This document shows, one piece after another, positions 62,519-64,000 of a DNA stretch of 64,000 nt. The first letter of the stretch is position 1. Each line of letters starts with the position of its first letter. The position numbers and the translations under genes are program-made. The notes under the pieces were generated by a model. The model had not been told where the DNA came from, did no database searches, and worked only from the letters and a program-made list of their open reading frames with translations. The stretch lies in the NCBI GenBank assembly GCA_902547755.1, contig CACCPA010000004.1:1-64000 (forward strand), read 5' to 3'. The DNA is from Halieaceae bacterium. Lineage in GTDB: Bacteria > Pseudomonadota > Gammaproteobacteria > Pseudomonadales > Halieaceae.

Positions 62519-63985
62519 ATGGTGACAGACTTACCGCAGGAACGATCGACCGTGAAGCAGATAGGTTTATGGTTGGGGCCTGTTTTTTTCTTGCTCATGT
62601 TTCTGACCGCAGGTTCGCAAGATACGATGCCACGAGATGCCTGGCTGGTTGCTGGTGTTGGGCTATGGATGGCAACGTGGTGGTCGACCGAAGCGATTCC
62701 AGTTGCGGCGACGGCATTCATCCCACTCGTGAGTTTTCCCTTACTACAGGTCATGTCGGTCAAGGCGGTCGCACAAAGTTATGCGCACCCCACCATTTTT
62801 CTGTTCATGGGTGCTTTCGTCTTAGCGCTTGCGGTAGAGAAATGGTCGCTTCATCGCCGAATAGCACTCACGGTTTTGCTGCGCACTGGGACGGATGGTC
62901 GAAAGCTCATTCTTGGCTTTATGGTGGCTGCTGCTTTGCTCTCCATGTGGATGACGAATACGTCAACGGCAATGATGCTGCTTCCTATTGCTGCATCAGT
63001 GGCGGCAATGGTGGCGGAAAAGGCGGTCGCAGTGAGCGATGAAGAAAAACGCCGGTTTCAGGTGGCACTGTTATTGGCGCTCGCGTATGCGACCACCATT
63101 GGCGGGATGTCCACCATTATCGGCACCCCACCCAACGTGCTGTTGGCTGGGTTTATTGAAGAAACCTACGGCCTTCAGATCGCCTTTTTTGACTGGATGC
63201 TGATTGGCCTGCCGCTAGCGCTAGTGCTCTTGCCGCTTGGTTGGGTTGTTTTAACGCGCGTTGCCTTTGACGTTGACGTGCCGCCCAGCCCAGAAGCGGC
63301 CAATGTCATTTCAGACATGCGTCGAGAGATGGGCGTTATGACCAGCCGAGAGCGACGGGTTGGGCTACTGTTTCTCGCAGTTGTGCTCCTGTGGATGTCC
63401 CGGAAATGGCTGAATGACGTGTCGGGTCTGGAGGGTCTCAGCGACGCTGGTATCGTCATGGCCGCTGCGCTCTTGTTGTTTGTGATACCGGCTGAAAAGG
63501 CGTCAGCTAATCGCTTAATGGAATGGGAGGACGTCTCGCGCTTACCTTGGGGTGTTCTTATTCTGTTTGGTGGTGGGTTGGCACTAGCGGCTCAGGTGTC
63601 CAGCTCTGGACTGGCAGTATGGCTCGGCGAGTCATTACTTCCCGTAGCAAATTTGGGCACTCTGGTGCTGATTGTCGCGGCTGCAGGTTTGGTCGTTTTC
63701 CTAACCGAGCTCACTAGCAATTTGGCGACCACAGCGACATTTTTGCCGGTCATTGCTGCTATCGCTGCGCAGTCAGGGATAGAGCCGCTGGTACTCTGTG
63801 TGCCGGTGACCTTGGCGGCGAGCTGCGCCTTCATGCTGCCTGTAGCCACGCCACCGAATGCCATCGTATTTTCGTCGGGCGTTTTAACCATCCCGGAGAT
63901 GGTGCGAGCCGGATTCTTCATGAATCTTGTCGCACTGGTTGTCCTCACGCTGTTGGCAACTCTCGCAGTGCCATTGGTTTTTTAA
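62519..63985 (+). CDS. DASS (SLC13)-family sodium:dicarboxylate/sulfate symporter
   Basis: A 488-residue inner-membrane symporter. The ATG at 62519 follows GGGGA; an earlier in-frame ATG would read through two hairpins and is rejected. Family motifs are WWSTEAIPVAATAFIPL, WMTNTSTAMMLLPIA (the SNT-type motif), IIGTPPNVLLAGF and the second-half LTSNLATTATFLPVIAA. Members import succinate, citrate, glutamate-like dicarboxylates or sulfate with Na+. As the last gene of the hydrolase/receptor group it could import a dicarboxylic amino-acid product. It ends 15 bases before the window edge. Confidence 0.92.
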   Translation: MVTDLPQERSTVKQIGLWLGPVFFLLMFLTAGSQDTMPRDAWLVAGVGLWMATWWSTEAIPVAATAFIPLVSFPLLQVMSVKAVAQSYAHPTIFLFMGAFVLALAVEKWSLHRRIALTVLLRTGTDGRKLILGFMVAAALLSMWMTNTSTAMMLLPIAASVAAMVAEKAVAVSDEEKRRFQVALLLALAYATTIGGMSTIIGTPPNVLLAGFIEETYGLQIAFFDWMLIGLPLALVLLPLGWVVLTRVAFDVDVPPSPEAANVISDMRREMGVMTSRERRVGLLFLAVVLLWMSRKWLNDVSGLEGLSDAGIVMAAALLLFVIPAEKASANRLMEWEDVSRLPWGVLILFGGGLALAAQVSSSGLAVWLGESLLPVANLGTLVLIVAAAGLVVFLTELTSNLATTATFLPVIAAIAAQSGIEPLVLCVPVTLAASCAFMLPVATPPNAIVFSSGVLTIPEMVRAGFFMNLVALVVLTLLATLAVPLVF

Positions 63986-64000
63986 TCGTTTGATGGGCCG

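Noticed and set aside
62248-62763. 171-residue minus-strand open frame
   Set aside because: It spans the end of the receptor gene, two hairpins and the symporter start; it has no family resemblance.

Overview
The window is one continuous, gene-dense piece of a gammaproteobacterial chromosome. The gene families suggest a marine heterotroph, probably near the OM60/NOR5 (Halieaceae) group. This is inferred from four large TonB-dependent receptors, a TtpC-type TonB operon, TPR-sulfotransferases and the rppH-lgt-thyA-folA order, not from any rRNA or marker search. No tRNA, rRNA, CRISPR array, prophage or insertion sequence was seen, and no gene-free stretch exceeds about 225 bases.

Layout. 1-4360: end of a UbiH/VisC-type hydroxylase, a gcvH whose last codons are frameshifted, a HAD-IB phosphatase, then rppH-lgt-thyA-folA. 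4547-10124: seven-gene TonB energising operon (DUF3450, TtpC/ExbB, ExbB, two ExbD, TonB, TPR protein) closed by a terminator. 10186-13003: cold-shock gene, pyruvate kinase and a glycerophosphodiesterase-like gene. 13124-16607: a small HTH-like protein, an NTF2-like protein, and a zinc-type receptor with His/Asp/Glu-rich loops downstream of a small secreted protein. 16773-21710: ubiX-MFS-hydroxyacid dehydrogenase operon, then gor-TSUP. 21836-32778: DUF481 porin-like protein, RNase J-like protein, PQQ-type sugar dehydrogenase, quinone reductase, Fe-alcohol dehydrogenase, esterase, MBL hydrolase, class III aminotransferase and a DUF2878/chalcone-isomerase-like pair.

32802-37708: LuxR regulator, TPR-sulfotransferase and TonB receptor on the minus strand. 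37858-42351: distal valine-degradation genes (acyl-CoA dehydrogenase, enoyl-CoA hydratase, HIBYL-CoA hydrolase, mmsB) and a MarR regulator. 42450-48947: Asp/Asn beta-hydroxylase-like protein, two sulfotransferases and a 951-residue TonB receptor. 49172-53014: BCCT transporter, M48 lipoprotein protease, and gpsA with no canonical start codon. 53156-63985: NhaC-like antiporter, beta-propeller lipoprotein, a secreted M14 carboxypeptidase/D-aminoacylase fusion, a 997-residue TonB receptor and a DASS symporter, read here as a peptide or acyl-amino-acid scavenging locus.

The TonB operon could energise all four receptors. The observations most worth a second look are the M14/D-aminoacylase fusion with a T8 frameshift in its signal peptide, the repeated pairing of TonB receptors with sulfotransferases (one also beside a beta-hydroxylase-like gene), the gcvH deletion, the non-canonical gpsA start, and the zinc-type receptor unit with its hairpin and tandem repeats.
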